Shown here piece after piece: positions 17,947-26,498 of a stretch of DNA of 64,000 nucleotides. Source of the DNA: Actinophytocola sp035634895 (GTDB taxonomy: Bacteria > Actinomycetota > Actinomycetes > Mycobacteriales > Pseudonocardiaceae); contig NZ_DASQCC010000202.1 in assembly GCF_035634895.1 (NCBI RefSeq), forward strand, positions 1 through 64,000, given 5' to 3'. Every line of letters starts with the position of its first letter. Within the stretch, counting starts at the first letter, position 1. The position numbers and the translations under genes are program-made. Under the pieces are notes generated by a model. That model did no database searches. It saw nothing but the letters and a program-made list of their open reading frames with translations, and had not been told where the DNA came from.

Positions 17947-18819
17947 CTACGGTGATCGACCCGGCCCGACGACCGAGGAACGCCCTGGCCAGCCCCACGC
18001 GACGTCGTCGACCGCGAGAAACGGCTCGCCGACCACCGTCGTGGGCGTCAACCCGGTGTAGGCCACCACGTCCCGGTGCAGGTGGGACTGGTCGGTGTAG
18101 CCGCCATCGGCCGCGACGCCGGCCGCGTCCTGCCCCGCGACCAGGCGGTGCACGGCATGGTCGAACCGGACCAGCTTCGCGGCGGGTTTGGGCGCCAGGC
18201 CGAGCTGCGACCGGAACCGGGACCACAGGCGCTTTCGGCTCCAGCCCACCTCCGCCGCCAGCCGCTCGACCCGGACCACACCGCGCCCGGCGACGATCCG
18301 CCGCCACGCCCACGCCACCTCCGGTGCCACCCGCGACTCCGCACGGCGTTGCGCAAGCCACCCGTCGACCGACGCGAAGCGGTCCGCCCACGAGGAAAGG
18401 CCGCCCAGCCGGTCACACATCCGGGCCGCCTCCCGGCCCAGCAGATCGTCCAGCGCGACCGCGGCACCGTCCAGGTCGGCCACGGCGGCCCCCAGAACCG
18501 CGTGCGCGAGCGTCGGTGACAGGCGCACCTGCAGGCACTCGAAGGCGTCCGCCCGCAGTGTGCGGAGCGCCTCGCCGTACCCGAGCCCGGCGACGAAGCT
18601 GCCCTGCCGCCGCCTTCCGCCCGCGTCCTCAACGGCGATCGTGCCGCCGAACACCAGGACCAGGGTCACGGCGGGGTGCGGGATCAGCCGGAGGCCGGGC
18701 GGGGTGACGCCGCGGTCGCCGAACCCGGCCATGGCGACCCCGGGCACTCGGCCGGGTCGCGTGGGGGTGGTGATGTCCCACAACAACCCGTCGTCGCTGT
18801 CGGACCCACCGGACAACAT
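17947..18819 (-). CDS. AraC-family transcriptional regulator
   Basis: A 290-residue regulator. The C-terminal DNA-binding domain shows ERLAAEVGWSRKRLWSRFRSQLG and a second helix-turn-helix VAADGGYTDQSHLHRDVVAYTG, the form seen in actinobacterial AraC proteins with a DUF6597-like N-terminus (LRLIPHPAVTLVLVFGG). It lies between the SRPBCC gene and the peroxidase gene on the same strand and may regulate either. The ligand cannot be told. Confidence 0.85.
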   Translation of the reverse strand: MLSGGSDSDDGLLWDITTPTRPGRVPGVAMAGFGDRGVTPPGLRLIPHPAVTLVLVFGGTIAVEDAGGRRRQGSFVAGLGYGEALRTLRADAFECLQVRLSPTLAHAVLGAAVADLDGAAVALDDLLGREAARMCDRLGGLSSWADRFASVDGWLAQRRAESRVAPEVAWAWRRIVAGRGVVRVERLAAEVGWSRKRLWSRFRSQLGLAPKPAAKLVRFDHAVHRLVAGQDAAGVAADGGYTDQSHLHRDVVAYTGLTPTTVVGEPFLAVDDVAWGWPGRSSVVGPGRSP

Positions 18820-18879
18820 CGCCCCATGCTACGCACGCCGACCGAGAGCCGGACGACGTCGTAACACTGCTGTCCTCGC

Positions 18880-19338
18880 TCACCTGGCCGACTCGGCCGC
18901 GATCCTGACGTGATCGTTGCGGCTGCGGATGAGCCGCGGCATGTACCAGTTGAGCACGGTGCGCTCGGCAAGGGCCCCGAACGGGCCGAGCGGGGCGGCG
19001 AAGTCGATGATGTCGCGCATGACGGTGCCGCCGTTCCCGTCCGGCTCGAAGTGGTGGGCGTGGTGCCAGCGCTTGAACGGACCCGTGACCTGCTCGTCGA
19101 CGAAGTAGCCGGGTGGATCACAGGCGCTGATGACGGAGGTCATCCGCCAGTGCAGGCCGAAGTGCCTGGCTTGCCAGGTGACGGTGTCGTCCAGCTTCAT
19201 CCGGCCGGAGGTGACGCCGCCGATGGCCTTCTCGCCGGAGTCGGCCATCGAGGCAGTGTGCACTTCGACCTCCAGGCAGAGATCGAAGACGCGCCGCGGA
19301 AGCGCCGCGATCGCGGTGGTGACCTCAAAGCGCGCCAT
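18880..19338 (-). CDS. SRPBCC (START-like) family protein
   Basis: A small 152-residue protein of the polyketide cyclase/SRPBCC fold, starting MARFEVTTAIAALPRRVFDLCLE as in the many actinobacterial ligand-binding members. The pattern VTWQARHFGLHWRMTSVI and the C-terminal long helix (FGALAERTVLNWYMPRLIRSRN) fit the helix-grip fold. Members bind hydrophobic ligands or stabilise partner proteins; no catalytic residues can be assigned. It is the first gene of a possible operon with the AraC regulator and DyP peroxidase. Confidence 0.75.
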   Translation of the reverse strand: MARFEVTTAIAALPRRVFDLCLEVEVHTASMADSGEKAIGGVTSGRMKLDDTVTWQARHFGLHWRMTSVISACDPPGYFVDEQVTGPFKRWHHAHHFEPDGNGGTVMRDIIDFAAPLGPFGALAERTVLNWYMPRLIRSRNDHVRIAAESAR

Positions 19339-19644
19339 ACAGCGACCCTACGGCCGGGGCGCGGCCAACCGCGCCGAGCCCGTCCTGGTGCCGATCACTT
19401 CTTGTTCGGCGTCCGTGTCACTGCCCGTGTCACTGCCCGTGTCACTGCCCGATCCGTGTGCGAAGCGCTGGTCCCGTCGGGCCACCACACGCGAAGACGA
19501 ACGTCGCCCGCCCGGACGGAAACCGCCGTGTCCCAGTGGTGACCGTTTCGCTTGCCTGCCGTTGATCATGGTGTTACGTGGTGGAAACAGTTGCTCGCTA
19601 TTCCTAGGGAGGTCATACCGGTACCAGTCCCGGGAGGGGACGTC
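19339..19644. other. Intergenic region upstream of the globin gene
   Basis: No convincing gene lies in these 306 bases between divergent genes. They hold a 12-bp tandem repeat (19415-19450), a weak promoter-like pair TTGCCT (19552-19557)-17 bp-TACGTG (19575-19580), and the ribosome site GGAGGGG at 19633-19639 that sets the globin start. Confidence 0.5.
19415..19450. repeat. Three perfect 12-bp tandem repeats
   Basis: The unit GTGTCACTGCCC occurs three times head to tail without spacers, upstream of the globin gene. It is too short and regular for a CRISPR array; it may be a replication-slippage product or a regulator-binding array. Confidence 0.85.
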
Positions 19645-20007
19645 GTGAGCGTCTACGAGCAGATCGGCGGTCAGGAAGCACTGATCGCGGTGGTCGACGA
19701 CTTCTACGAGCGGGTGCTGGCCGACCCCGAGCTCGCGGTGTTCTTCAACGGCACCAACATGCCGCGTCTCAAGGGCATGCAGGTCGAGTTCTTCGCCGCG
19801 GCGCTGGGCGGGCCCGACGAGTACGGCGGGCGGACCATGAAGGACGTCCACCGCGGGCGCGGGATCGGCCAGCACCACTTCGACCTCGTCGCCGGGCACC
19901 TCACCGCCGCGCTGACCGAGGCCGGGGTGCCGGCCGAGACGGTCGACACGATCATCGGCACGATCGCCCCGCTGGCCGGCGACATCGTCTCGTCGAGCGC
20001 CGCCTGA
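19645..20007 (+). CDS. glbN: Group I truncated haemoglobin (HbN type)
   Basis: A 120-residue two-over-two globin closely similar to Mycobacterium tuberculosis HbN, with shared blocks RLKGMQVEFFAAALGG and VHRGRG. The proximal haem ligand is His 69, and the distal B10 Tyr 21 (DFYERVL) is the residue needed for O2-dependent NO detoxification to nitrate. The C-terminal SPETI-like region is conserved as VPAETVDTIIGTIAPLAGD. GTG 19645 is chosen because GGAGGGG lies 5 nt upstream; an earlier in-frame start would add residues unlike any globin. The likely role is NO dioxygenase. It is convergent with the acyl-CoA oxidase-like gene. Confidence 0.93.
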   Translation: MSVYEQIGGQEALIAVVDDFYERVLADPELAVFFNGTNMPRLKGMQVEFFAAALGGPDEYGGRTMKDVHRGRGIGQHHFDLVAGHLTAALTEAGVPAETVDTIIGTIAPLAGDIVSSSAA

Positions 20008-20032
20008 GAGCACGTCCGGGTCGACCCGCGAG

Positions 20033-21901
20033 CTACTCGGCGGTCAGCGGCACCGTCACGAACTGCTCCGGGATCGCGAACGCGTCGACCAGGGTGCGGG
20101 CGTGGGGCCGCAGGGCCTTGCAGAGTGCGTTGACCTCCGCGACCACCTTCTTGGCCAGCGGTGCGGTGAGCCGCCCGTGTTCGAGGAACCAGGCACGGTC
20201 CGCCTCGATGTTCGACAGGGCGTACAGGTCGCAGACCTGGTTCAGCAGGTCCCGGGCGGCCGGGTCGGCGCACCCGTCGGCCGCGGTCGCGAACGCGTCC
20301 AGCACCACGCGGTCGATGTGCGCGCGCCCGGCACGGAGCACGTGGTCCTGGGCGTCGTTGAACACGTCGAACGGGTCGCTGTCCGACGACGCCGCGGCAC
20401 GCAGCCGGCGGGCCAGTCCCTCGACGACATGCTGTTCCCGGTCGGCGAAGAGGTCCCGGTGCCAGGCCCGGTCCCGCGGCTCCGGGCGCACGATCGACCG
20501 GGCCGGCAACCGCTCCAGCACCGCGCCCATCAGCTGCTCCGCCACCAGCCGTGCCGTCGCCAGCGGGCTGAGGTCGGCGAAGTTGTCCCGGTAGTCGGTC
20601 AGCAGTCCCTTCGCGACCAGTTGGAGCAGCACGGTGTTGTCACCCTCGAAGGTGGTGAACACGTCGGTGTCCGCGCGGAGCCCGGCCAGCATGTTCTCCG
20701 CCAGGTACCCGGCACCCCCGCAGGCCTCCCGGGCCGCCTGGATGGTCGCCGTCGCGTGCCAGGTCGCGACCGCCTTGATACCGGCGGCACGGGACTCCAG
20801 CACGCGCTGCGCCCGCTCGTCCGGCTCCGCCGTGCCGTGCACCTCGTGCAGCATCGCGACGAGCTCGTCCTGCGCGAAGTGCAGCGCGTAGGACGTGGCC
20901 AGCGCCGGCAGCAGCTTCCGTTGGTGCGCGAGGTAGTCCAGCAACACGATCTCGGCGTCCGCGCCGGGGCGCCGGAACTGCCGCCGCGTCTCGCCGCGCC
21001 GGACGGCGATGGTCAGCGCGCGCTGGGTGGCGCTGCCCGCGCTGCCCGCCACGCTGATCCGCCCGCGCACCAACGCACCCAGCGTGGTGAAGAACCGCCG
21101 GCCGTCCCCTTCGATGGGACTCGTGTACTCCCCGTCCACCGACACGTCCCCGTACCGGTTGAGCAACGCCTCCCGCGGCACCCGCACGCCGGAGAACCAC
21201 AACCGCCCGTTGTCGACCCCGTTCAGCCCGGCCTTGGGCCCGCAGTCCTCGATCCGCACGCCGGGCATCGGCCGCCCGGCCTCGTCGCGGATCGGCACGA
21301 GGAACGCGTGCACCCCGTACTCCCGGCCACCGACCTCGAGCTGCGCGAAGACCACGGCCATCCGGCCGTCCCGGGCGGCGTTGCCGATGTAGTCCTTGCG
21401 CGCGTCGTCGTCGGGCGTGTCGATGACGAACTCGCCGTCCACATAGGACGCGGTGGTCCGCAGGTGCTGGACGTCCGACCCGTGCCCGGACTCCGTCATG
21501 GCGAAACAGCCGGGCAGCGCCAGGGAGATGATGTCGCCCAGGTACTTCTCGTGGTGCCGCGCGGTGCCGAGCATCTGCACGGCGCCGCCGAACAGTCCCC
21601 ACTGGACACCGGCCTTGACCATGAGCGACAGGTCGCCGTACCCGAGCGTCTGGAACGACACGACCGAGCCGCCGATGTCCCCCTCGCCCCCGTACGCGGT
21701 GTCGAACCCGAGCCTGGGGTGCCCGGACTCCACCAGCTCACGCAGCTGCTCCCAGACCAGCGCGCGGTGGGCCTCCCGGTCGAGGTCGTAGGTGTCGACG
21801 AACGTGGCGCCTGCCATCCGCTTCCGCAACCCGCGCCGCAGCTCGCTCCACCGCCCGTCGAGGACGGTCGTGAGCGCCGCCGGGTCCACCTGATCACTCA
21901 T
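20033..21901 (-). CDS. Acyl-CoA oxidase/dehydrogenase-like flavoprotein
   Basis: A 622-residue flavoenzyme whose size and layout follow acyl-CoA oxidases rather than the 380-residue dehydrogenases. It has an N-terminal helical part, the FAD-binding middle domain with CFAMTESGHGSDVQHLRTTA and DYIGNAARDGRMAVVFAQ, the helical domain with GGAGYLAENMLAGLRADTD (catalytic Glu expected next to FTTFEGDNTV), and an ACOX-type C-terminal extension to residue 622. It should oxidise acyl-CoA to trans-2-enoyl-CoA, with O2 or ETF as acceptor. ATG 21901 begins the conserved sequence; an extension upstream to 21934 has no ribosome site. It is transcribed alone. Confidence 0.87.
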   Translation of the reverse strand: MSDQVDPAALTTVLDGRWSELRRGLRKRMAGATFVDTYDLDREAHRALVWEQLRELVESGHPRLGFDTAYGGEGDIGGSVVSFQTLGYGDLSLMVKAGVQWGLFGGAVQMLGTARHHEKYLGDIISLALPGCFAMTESGHGSDVQHLRTTASYVDGEFVIDTPDDDARKDYIGNAARDGRMAVVFAQLEVGGREYGVHAFLVPIRDEAGRPMPGVRIEDCGPKAGLNGVDNGRLWFSGVRVPREALLNRYGDVSVDGEYTSPIEGDGRRFFTTLGALVRGRISVAGSAGSATQRALTIAVRRGETRRQFRRPGADAEIVLLDYLAHQRKLLPALATSYALHFAQDELVAMLHEVHGTAEPDERAQRVLESRAAGIKAVATWHATATIQAAREACGGAGYLAENMLAGLRADTDVFTTFEGDNTVLLQLVAKGLLTDYRDNFADLSPLATARLVAEQLMGAVLERLPARSIVRPEPRDRAWHRDLFADREQHVVEGLARRLRAAASSDSDPFDVFNDAQDHVLRAGRAHIDRVVLDAFATAADGCADPAARDLLNQVCDLYALSNIEADRAWFLEHGRLTAPLAKKVVAEVNALCKALRPHARTLVDAFAIPEQFVTVPLTAE

Positions 21902-21952
21902 GCGCCATCCATACCCACTCGCCCGCCGGTCCACACTGTGACCGAGTCCGCG

Positions 21953-22912
21953 TCACGGCCGGCGGCCGGCACGTTTGACGACCCGGATCACGGGCGCGGT
22001 CTGGACCTCGCCGATCAGCGGAAGGGCACCCAGGCGGTCGGTGAGGTAGCGGTAGAGGTCCCGGCTGTCGCGGCAGACGGCCGAGACGAGCAGGTTCGTC
22101 GGCCCGGTGGTCGCGGCACAGAAGGCGACCTCGGGGTGGGCGGCGACGGCGGCACCGGTCTCGGCGAGATGGGCCGGCGGCACGCTGGCCCACAGGCGGG
22201 CCTCGGCGTGGTAGCCCAGGGCCGCCGCGTTGACGTCGAGGTCGAACCGGAGCAGGCCGGCGCCGCGCAGTGCGTGGAGACGGCGGGCGACCGTCGACTC
22301 CGACCAGCCGGTCGCGGTCGCGAGGACCGGGTAGGGCGCCCGTCCGTCGACGGCGAGCGCCGCCAGCAGGGGCCGGTCGGCGTCGGCCAGGGTGGCGGTG
22401 TCGGCGTGGGCCGGGGTGAGCGCGGCGATCTGGTCGGCCGTGAGCTGGTGTGGTCCCTCGAAGCCGTGGCGGGCATCGCTGAAGACGTTCAGCACGCTGT
22501 GCGCGGTGACCGACACCACCGGGGCGGTGCGGTTGAGGCGTTGCAGGATCAGCTCGTCGCGTTCGCCTGCGGACCAGGCGCGCAGGCTGGCGCTGATCTC
22601 GGTGCCGCCGGAGAGCAGGGCGACCCAGCGGGTGTCGTCGCGGCGGGCGAGGGCCTCGGCGACCTGCGATGCGGCGCCGGGCCTGCACTGTATGCGCACG
22701 ACCCATTCGGCGCCGTCGAGCCGGCTGGGGTCGACGTCGCCGACCGGGTTGATGACCGTGCCGGCGCGCAGCCGCGCGTAGCGGCGCGCGACCGTCCGGT
22801 CGGACACGCCGAGCACCTCGCCGATCCGTGCGAACGGCGCTCGGGCGTCGAGGTGCAGTGCGTGCAGCAGCTGCCGGTCGAGGTCGTCGAGCGTGACTGA
22901 ATCCGGCTTCAT
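21953..22912 (-). CDS. Lrp/AsnC-type regulator with duplicated domains
   Basis: A 319-residue regulator about twice the length of classical Lrp. The N-terminal half begins LDDLDRQLLHALHLDARAPF with helix-turn-helix (IGEVLGVSDRTVARRYARLR), and a second similar unit appears near residue 165 (LADADRPLLAALAVDGRAPY and ATGWSESTVARRLHALRG). A ligand-binding RAM-like region follows. Such double AsnC proteins are common in actinobacteria. ATG 22912 is chosen over 22939 because homology starts at MKPDSVTL. It is divergent from the quinone oxidoreductase gene across 77 bp and is its likely regulator. Confidence 0.85.
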   Translation of the reverse strand: MKPDSVTLDDLDRQLLHALHLDARAPFARIGEVLGVSDRTVARRYARLRAGTVINPVGDVDPSRLDGAEWVVRIQCRPGAASQVAEALARRDDTRWVALLSGGTEISASLRAWSAGERDELILQRLNRTAPVVSVTAHSVLNVFSDARHGFEGPHQLTADQIAALTPAHADTATLADADRPLLAALAVDGRAPYPVLATATGWSESTVARRLHALRGAGLLRFDLDVNAAALGYHAEARLWASVPPAHLAETGAAVAAHPEVAFCAATTGPTNLLVSAVCRDSRDLYRYLTDRLGALPLIGEVQTAPVIRVVKRAGRRP

Positions 22913-22989
22913 GCTTGATATTCTGTCGGATTCCCGCAACTGGGGCTGTAGCGAGCCGGGATACCGCAGGTGTCGTACATCCTCGAACT

Positions 22990-23886
22990 ATGAAGGCTGT
23001 GCGATTCACCCGCTACGGCGGCCCGGAGGTCCTGGAGCTCGTCGACGTGGCCGCGCCCCACGCGCGAGCTGGTCAGGTCCGCGTCGCCGTGCGTGCCGCC
23101 GGCGTGAACGGCCTCGAATGGAAGATCCGGCAGGGCCTGCTGCGCCACGTCCGGCCCCCGGCCGGGATCGGTGGTGACGCCGCCGGGATCGTGGACGAGG
23201 TCGGCGACGGCGTCACCGACGTCCAGGTCGGCGACGCCGTGTTCGGGTCCGGCCTGGAGACCTACGCCGAGCACGCCGTGCTCACCTCCTGGGCGCCGAA
23301 GCCGCGCGAGGTGTCCTTCGAGGACGCCGCCGGGTTCGCGACCCCGTTCGAGACCGCCCTGCGCGTCCTCGCCGACACCGGCGTCCGCGGCGGGCACACC
23401 GTCCTGGTCAACGGCGCCAGCGGCGGGGTCGGGTCGGCCGCGGTCCAGTTCGCCGTGGACCGGGGCGCCACCGTCATCGGCGTCGCCGGTCCGTCGAACC
23501 AGGACTACCTCGCGTCGTTGGGGGCCGTCCCCACCACGTACGGCCCCGGCCTCGCCGACCGGGTCCGCGCGCTGGCGCCGCGCGGCATCGACGCCGCCGT
23601 GGACGCAGCCGGCTCCGGGATCATCGCCGAGCTCGTGGAGCTGACCGGCGATCCCGGCCGGGTCGTCTCGATCGCCGACTTCAGCGCCCCGTCGCACGGC
23701 GCCCGGGTGTCCACCGGCCTCGGCCGGGACCGGACCCCCGCACTACGCGAAGGCGCCCGCCTGGTGGCGGCCGGACGACTCGTTCTGCCCGTCACACAGA
23801 CGTTCCCGCTCGTCGAAGCCGGAGCGGCCCAGGTCGCGAACGCGACCGGCCACGTTCGCGGCCGAGTCGTCGTCACCGTGCCGTGA
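22990..23886 (+). CDS. NAD(P)H:quinone oxidoreductase-like MDR protein
   Basis: A 298-residue zinc-free medium-chain dehydrogenase/reductase of the quinone oxidoreductase group. The start MKAVRFTRYGGPEVLEL is typical, the Rossmann motif is NGASGGVGSAAVQFA at about 145-159, and the structural-zinc cysteines of alcohol dehydrogenases are missing. It should reduce quinones or enones with NADPH; the substrate is unknown. It probably forms a transcript with the broken monooxygenase-like gene 20 bp downstream and is divergent from the AsnC-type regulator. Confidence 0.87.
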   Translation: MKAVRFTRYGGPEVLELVDVAAPHARAGQVRVAVRAAGVNGLEWKIRQGLLRHVRPPAGIGGDAAGIVDEVGDGVTDVQVGDAVFGSGLETYAEHAVLTSWAPKPREVSFEDAAGFATPFETALRVLADTGVRGGHTVLVNGASGGVGSAAVQFAVDRGATVIGVAGPSNQDYLASLGAVPTTYGPGLADRVRALAPRGIDAAVDAAGSGIIAELVELTGDPGRVVSIADFSAPSHGARVSTGLGRDRTPALREGARLVAAGRLVLPVTQTFPLVEAGAAQVANATGHVRGRVVVTVP

Positions 23887-23906
23887 GAACCCGTGAGAGG
23901 AAGACG

Positions 23907-24206
23907 ATGCCCGTCACACTGATCAACAGTTTCACCGTGCCACCGGACAAGGAGGAGGAGTTCCTCGAGGTGTGGCGCGGCACGATCGACCACTTCACCA
24001 CCGCGCCGGGCTTCATCCACGCCCGCCTGCACCGCAACACGGGGTTGACCGACACGACGTTCTAGTACGTCAACATCGCGCTGTGGGAGGACGTCGAGGC
24101 CTACCGCGCGGTCTTTCGTGACTTCACCCCGGCCGGACGACGCGTCCCCGGCGTCACGGCGTACCCGGGCCTGTTCGAGGTGTGCGTGGAGGTCGACCCG
24201 TCCTGA
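23907..24206 (+). pseudogene. Antibiotic-biosynthesis-monooxygenase-like gene with in-frame TAG
   Basis: A complete 99-codon reading frame of the ABM (ferredoxin-like) family is interrupted by a single TAG at 24063-24065. Before it the product reads VTLINSFTVPPDKEEEFL and ends TDTTF; after it the same frame continues YVNIALWEDVEAYRAVF and ends LFEVCVEVDPS with TGA at 24204-24206. Family members have R, Q or E at the interrupted position, one base away from TAG in the Q and E cases. A good ribosome site (GAGAGGAAG) precedes ATG 23907. With the stop in place only 52 residues would be made, lacking half the fold. A sequencing error is the main alternative. Confidence 0.75.
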
Positions 24207-24337
24207 TGCGAACAGACCCGGGACGAATCCGAGCGCGATTCACGTAACGCCCTTTCCGTGTCCCGCGACGAGATTCACGACCGTGAACGTTCCCGGAACC
24301 GCTCGCGGTCAGGTCGCTCCCGCACAACGAGTGACAG

Positions 24338-24364
24338 ACCCTCCGCCGGACGCCGGCGGAGGGT
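24338..24364. terminator. Hairpin terminator
   Basis: A perfect inverted repeat has 12-bp arms at 24338-24349 and 24353-24364 and a 3-nt loop. It lies between the convergent broken monooxygenase-like gene and the GntR gene. The rest of the gap 24207-24415 shows nothing else. Confidence 0.75.
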
Positions 24365-24415
24365 CGCCGGGGCCAGCCGAAAGGCCCCGGCACCACCGTC
24401 CCGCTCGTACCGCCG

Positions 24416-25144
24416 TCACCGGTCGCGGGTGGACACCTGGTCGCCGGGTTCGCGGCGCAGGTCGTCCAGGCCGCCGCGGGCGTCGGCCAGCACCAGCTCC
24501 TCGGCGGTCGCCGAGTCGCCGGCACGCAACGCCCGGACCAGCGCACGGTGGCTGCTGTAGCGGTCGAGCCCGAACTGGTCGTTCACCGCCGTGTGCCGCA
24601 GGAGGCGGGCTCTGCGCTGCGCCCGGGTGAACACCCGCGCCTGGTCGAGCAGTCGCACCAGGACGGTGTTGCCGGCACACGCCGCCACCGTGTCGTTGAA
24701 GCGTTGCATCGTGTCGAACAGGGTGTTCAGGTGCTTGTCGACCGGGCGGCCGTCGGCGTGGCGTTGTTTCAGCACGATCAGCAGGTCGTCGGCCTCGTCC
24801 AGGATCGTGTCCAGCGCGGCCAGTTGGCCGGGCGTCGCGTGACGGGCGGCGAAGCGGGCCACCAGGCCACGCAGTGCCACCTCGACCTCGGCCAGGTCCT
24901 CGACCGCGGAGGTGCCGATGTCCGCCACCACGACCGTCCGCGGACCCACCCGCTCGATCAGGCCGTCCTGTTCCAGCCTGCGGATCGCCTCCCGCACCGG
25001 CGTCGGGCTCATCGACAGCCGCTCCGCGAGGCCCCGCTCGGTGATCTTCTCGTTCGGGGACAGCTCGCCGGCGGCTATCGCCTCCTGGACCGAGCGGTAT
25101 GCCCGGTTGGCGAGTGTCTCGGGTTGCTCGACCGTCACGCCCAC
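24416..25144 (-). CDS. GntR-family (FadR/FCD) regulator of the hydroxyacid operon
   Basis: A 242-residue regulator. The winged helix is at about 8-75 (NEKITERGLAERLSMSPTPVREAIRRLEQ split over the helix-turn-helix), and the all-helical FCD ligand-binding domain follows (EVALRGLVARFAARHA, then HLNTLFDTMQRFN and the terminal HRALVRALRAGD). FCD proteins usually bind carboxylic or hydroxycarboxylic acids through a metal. It is divergent from the MFS-led operon across 84 bp that carry a strong inverted repeat, so it most likely represses that operon and itself until the growth substrate is present. Confidence 0.9.
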   Translation of the reverse strand: MGVTVEQPETLANRAYRSVQEAIAAGELSPNEKITERGLAERLSMSPTPVREAIRRLEQDGLIERVGPRTVVVADIGTSAVEDLAEVEVALRGLVARFAARHATPGQLAALDTILDEADDLLIVLKQRHADGRPVDKHLNTLFDTMQRFNDTVAACAGNTVLVRLLDQARVFTRAQRRARLLRHTAVNDQFGLDRYSSHRALVRALRAGDSATAEELVLADARGGLDDLRREPGDQVSTRDR

Positions 25145-25162
25145 ATCCTATGGCACATCGTC

Positions 25163-25201
25163 ATGCAATAGCTTGACGATTTTGCTATAGCATCCTAGCC
25201 T
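25163..25201 (+). promoter_or_regulatory. Operator-promoter of the MFS/hydroxyacid operon
   Basis: The inverted repeat ATGCAATAGC (25163-25172) / GCTATAGCAT (25184-25193) has one mismatch in 10-bp arms. It overlaps a possible promoter TTGACG (25173-25178)-17 bp-TAGCCT (25196-25201), as expected for a repressor site of the divergent GntR protein. Confidence 0.6.
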
Positions 25202-25228
25202 TCGGTCACGCAGCCAATGGAGGTTCCG

Positions 25229-26488
25229 ATGACGGCAGTCGCGCCCGCGGACCGGCGGGTCACCAGGCGGATCACGTTCTTCGTCGCGCTGGCCGTCTTC
25301 GCCCAGGAGTCCACCTGGGACTTCTACGACGCCCAGGTGCCGCCCCTGCTCCGCGAGCACATCACCAGCGCCGCGGTCGTCGGGCTGCTCATGGGGATGG
25401 ACAACCTGCTCGGGATCTTCATCCAGCCCTGGATCGCCAACCGCTCCGACAACACCCGCACCCGCTGGGGCCGCCGCATCCCCTACCTGGCGGTCGGCAT
25501 GCCGGTCGCGGCGTTGCTCTTCACCCTGATCCCGACGACGTCCACACTGCCGTCGCTGATCGCCGTCATCTTCGTCTACGCACTGGTCGGCAACAGCTAC
25601 AAGCCGATCGCCCAGGCGTTGCTGCCCGACTTCGTCGAGCCGGACCGGCGCAGCCGCGCGAACGCGGCGGTCAAGATCGCCTCCAGCCTGACGGTCATCG
25701 TGTCCGCACTGGTGAGCGCGCTGCTCGTGGACGACCACCCGACCCTCGCGTTCTCGGTCCCCGCGCTGCTCATGATCGTCTCCGCCGCGGTGCTCGTCTG
25801 GCGGGTGCGCGACAACCGGTCGCGGGGGTACCAGCTCGCGCTCGCCGAGGACGAGGCGCCCTCGAGCGCGCCGGCCACCCGCATCCGCGACATCGTCAGG
25901 GACATCCTGCGCGACCGGAACCGCAGCCGCCTCCTGGTCATCGTCTCGGTGCTGCTGTTCGGCGCCGCGTGGTTCGCCTCCCGGTCGCTGTTCACCCCGT
26001 ACGGCATGGAGACCCTCGGCCTGTCCCGCGGCGACGCGGGCTCCCTCACGTTCCCCAGCGGCGTCGCGTTCCTCCTCGCCGCCTACCCCGCGGCACTGCT
26101 CGCCGAACGCATCGGCCGGGTGCGGACCATGGCGCTCGGGATGACGATCTTCGGTCTGGCGCTGGCCGCCGGCACGCTCATGCCCACCGCCACCACGACG
26201 GTCATCGCCTTCTGCGCCGCCGCGGTGGGCGCCGCCGGGTTCATGATCAACGCCGCGGTCGTCCTGTGGAACCTCGCTCCGTCCACACAGGTGACCGGCA
26301 TGTACACCAGCCTGTACACGGTCGGCTGGGCGACCGGCGGGTTCCTCGGCCCGGCACTGGTCGGCGCGATGGTCGACGTCACGGGCTGGCGCTTCATGCT
26401 CCTCGACATCTCGCTGCTCGCCGGGTTGGCCGTCGTGGTCGTCCTGCGGGTCTCCGCCCTCAACCGACGGCACACGACCGCCCTCTGA
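25229..26488 (+). CDS. MFS transporter, GPH/SLC45-like
   Basis: A 12-helix major facilitator of 419 residues. The first cytoplasmic loop carries the motif NRSDNTRTRWGRRIPY, typical of the sugar/cation symporter-like and SLC45-like groups, and the preceding helix reads GLLMGMDNLLGIFIQPWI. A charged central loop (about 205-235) separates the two six-helix halves. GGAGG lies 5 nt upstream of ATG 25229. It leads an operon with four enzyme genes and is the probable importer of their substrate, a hydroxy acid or sugar acid; the sequence does not show the substrate. Confidence 0.88.
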   Translation: MTAVAPADRRVTRRITFFVALAVFAQESTWDFYDAQVPPLLREHITSAAVVGLLMGMDNLLGIFIQPWIANRSDNTRTRWGRRIPYLAVGMPVAALLFTLIPTTSTLPSLIAVIFVYALVGNSYKPIAQALLPDFVEPDRRSRANAAVKIASSLTVIVSALVSALLVDDHPTLAFSVPALLMIVSAAVLVWRVRDNRSRGYQLALAEDEAPSSAPATRIRDIVRDILRDRNRSRLLVIVSVLLFGAAWFASRSLFTPYGMETLGLSRGDAGSLTFPSGVAFLLAAYPAALLAERIGRVRTMALGMTIFGLALAAGTLMPTATTTVIAFCAAAVGAAGFMINAAVVLWNLAPSTQVTGMYTSLYTVGWATGGFLGPALVGAMVDVTGWRFMLLDISLLAGLAVVVVLRVSALNRRHTTAL

Positions 26489-26498
26489 GGTGACCGAC

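Noticed and set aside
19415..19450. Possible CRISPR array
   Set aside because: Only three 12-bp units with no spacers and no cas genes in the window.
24063..24065. TAG read as pyrrolysine or other recoded residue
   Set aside because: No pyrrolysine genes or recoding signal are visible and the family has ordinary residues at this site; mutation or sequencing error is simpler.
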